A stretch of 64,000 nt of DNA from Rhodoferax sp. (GTDB taxonomy: Bacteria > Pseudomonadota > Gammaproteobacteria > Burkholderiales > Burkholderiaceae_C). The position numbers were made by a program, and so were the translations under genes. Positions within the stretch are counted from its first letter, which is position 1. Every line of letters begins with the position of its first letter. Of the stretch, positions 63,248-64,000 are shown in pieces. Location: the NCBI GenBank assembly GCA_024236015.1, contig JACKLK010000006.1, positions 248,001-312,000 on the forward strand. Direction: 5' to 3'. The notes below the pieces were generated by a model. It ran no database searches and was not told the DNA's origin. It worked only from the letters and a program-made list of their open reading frames with translations.

Positions 63248-64000
63248 ATGAATCCGGCACCGACCGAGGACGGGCGGCTGGAACACTATGTGTCCACGGC
63301 GCCGTTCGAGCCCGAGGCGGCCGAGACGCTGACGCCCGAGCAGGAGGAGTTCTACCGCGCATCGCAGTGGCGCATCATGTGGTGGAAGTTCCGGCGCCAT
63401 CGCATCGCGGTCGTGGCTGCGGTGATCCTGAGCCTGTTGTACGGCTCGGCGCTGATCACCGAATTCCTGGCCCCCTACGAGGTCAGCACCCGCGATACCT
63501 CCCACATCTTCGCGCCGCCGCAGAGCGTGCACCTGTTTCACGACGGCAAATTCGTCGGGCCCTTCGTCTATGGCTACAGCATGGAGCTGAACCTGGAGAA
63601 GATGAAGCGGGAGTTCACGCCCGATCGCAGCAAGGTGGAACCGTTGCGCTTTTTCTGCCGGGGTGACGAGTACCGGTTCTGGGGCCTGTTCGACGCCAAC
63701 CTGCATCTGGTCTGTCCGGCCGAGGACGGCACCTTCTTCCTGATGGGTACCGACCGGCTGGGGCGGGACATGTTCTCGCGCATCATCTACGGCACCCGCA
63801 TTTCGCTGACCGTCGGCCTGCTGGGCATCGCCGTGAGTTTCCTGATCGGCATCACGCTCGGCGGGATCTCGGGGTATTACGGTGGCTGGATCGACAACAC
63901 GATCCAGCGCCTGATCGAAATCGTGCGCTCGTTTCCCGAGTTGCCGTTGTGGATGGCCTTGTCGGCCGCATTGCCGGTGACCTGGAGCCCGATCCTGATC
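63248..64000 (+). CDS. ABC transporter permease, DppC/YejE-like (partial, runs off the right edge)
   Basis: The first 251 residues of the second permease are visible. A cytoplasmic N-terminus is followed by the first helix (VVAAVILSLLYGSALITEFL, about residues 58-77). A long periplasmic loop ends at MGTDRLGRDMFSRIIYGTRIS, the DppC/OppC signature. At least two more helices follow (SLTVGLLGIAVSFLIGITLG). No stop is reached before base 64000; the permease motif and C-terminus lie beyond. The ATG at 63248 is the start, 64 bases after the first permease gene. Confidence 0.93.
   Translation, partial: MNPAPTEDGRLEHYVSTAPFEPEAAETLTPEQEEFYRASQWRIMWWKFRRHRIAVVAAVILSLLYGSALITEFLAPYEVSTRDTSHIFAPPQSVHLFHDGKFVGPFVYGYSMELNLEKMKREFTPDRSKVEPLRFFCRGDEYRFWGLFDANLHLVCPAEDGTFFLMGTDRLGRDMFSRIIYGTRISLTVGLLGIAVSFLIGITLGGISGYYGGWIDNTIQRLIEIVRSFPELPLWMALSAALPVTWSPILI

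Overview
The window is a high-GC, gene-dense stretch of a bacterial chromosome. Gene content and order point to a betaproteobacterium of the order Burkholderiales, closest in style to Alcaligenaceae/Bordetella-like genomes. The signs are two orphan Bug-type (tripartite tricarboxylate transporter family) binding proteins, the block exbB-exbD-lpxK-Trm112-kdsB-adk beside xseA and sodB, the icd-clpS-clpA block, and the tig-clpP-clpX-lon proteolysis block. This placement is inferred from synteny remembered for the group; no database was searched. No insertion sequence, prophage, CRISPR array or rRNA was seen.

Layout. 1-8.6 kb: TetR regulator, Bug binding protein, SDR dehydrogenase, ferrochelatase (hemH) divergent from a HAD phosphatase, a second Bug protein, then the minus-strand hpnC-hpnD-hpnE operon that makes squalene. 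8.6-13.1 kb: an RND efflux adaptor and pump without an outer-membrane channel, behind a promoter overlapped by an inverted repeat. 13.1-19.9 kb: tRNA-Leu(TAG), then tig, clpP, clpX and lon, then tRNA-Gly, tRNA-Cys and tRNA-Leu(TAA). 20-31.2 kb: a conserved hypothetical protein, an HD-GYP c-di-GMP phosphodiesterase, a fatty-acid-type catabolic group (acyl-CoA dehydrogenase, phosphotransferase kinase, Crp-type regulator, 3-hydroxyacyl-CoA dehydrogenase), a FimV-like polar protein, a D-2-hydroxyacid dehydrogenase and a DUF1993 protein. 31.3-36.7 kb: lexA with a small downstream gene and two LexA boxes facing an asparaginase, then adk, kdsB, Trm112, lpxK, exbD and exbB. 37.7-45.5 kb: xseA, sodB, DUF192, an Ala/Lys-rich exported protein, icd, clpS, clpA and DUF1499. 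45.6-49.6 kb: an iron-type ABC binding protein beside a Fur-like site, a patatin lipoprotein, and a membrane adenylate cyclase with a built-in 2Fe-2S ferredoxin domain.

49.8-58.1 kb is the least explained part. It is a compact glycoconjugate cluster: two MurG/GT28-like glycosyltransferases, two GT4-type glycosyltransferases, an asparagine-synthase amidotransferase, a histidine phosphatase and a NodB-type deacetylase-like protein, with several 4-base start/stop overlaps. It carries no visible polymerase, flippase or initiating transferase, and its product is unknown. 58.3-64 kb is a Yej/Dpp-like peptide ABC transporter operon (fused double ATPase, binding protein, two permeases) that runs off the right edge.

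How the parts work together. Most of the window is housekeeping: proteostasis (Tig, ClpXP, Lon, ClpAPS), envelope lipid synthesis (KdsB, LpxK, squalene/hopanoid precursors), heme, the TCA cycle and DNA repair. The best leads for new biology are the glycosyltransferase/asparagine-synthase cluster, the ferredoxin-linked adenylate cyclase upstream of it, the kinase/acyl-CoA dehydrogenase pair, and the possible SOS link of the asparaginase and the small gene behind lexA.
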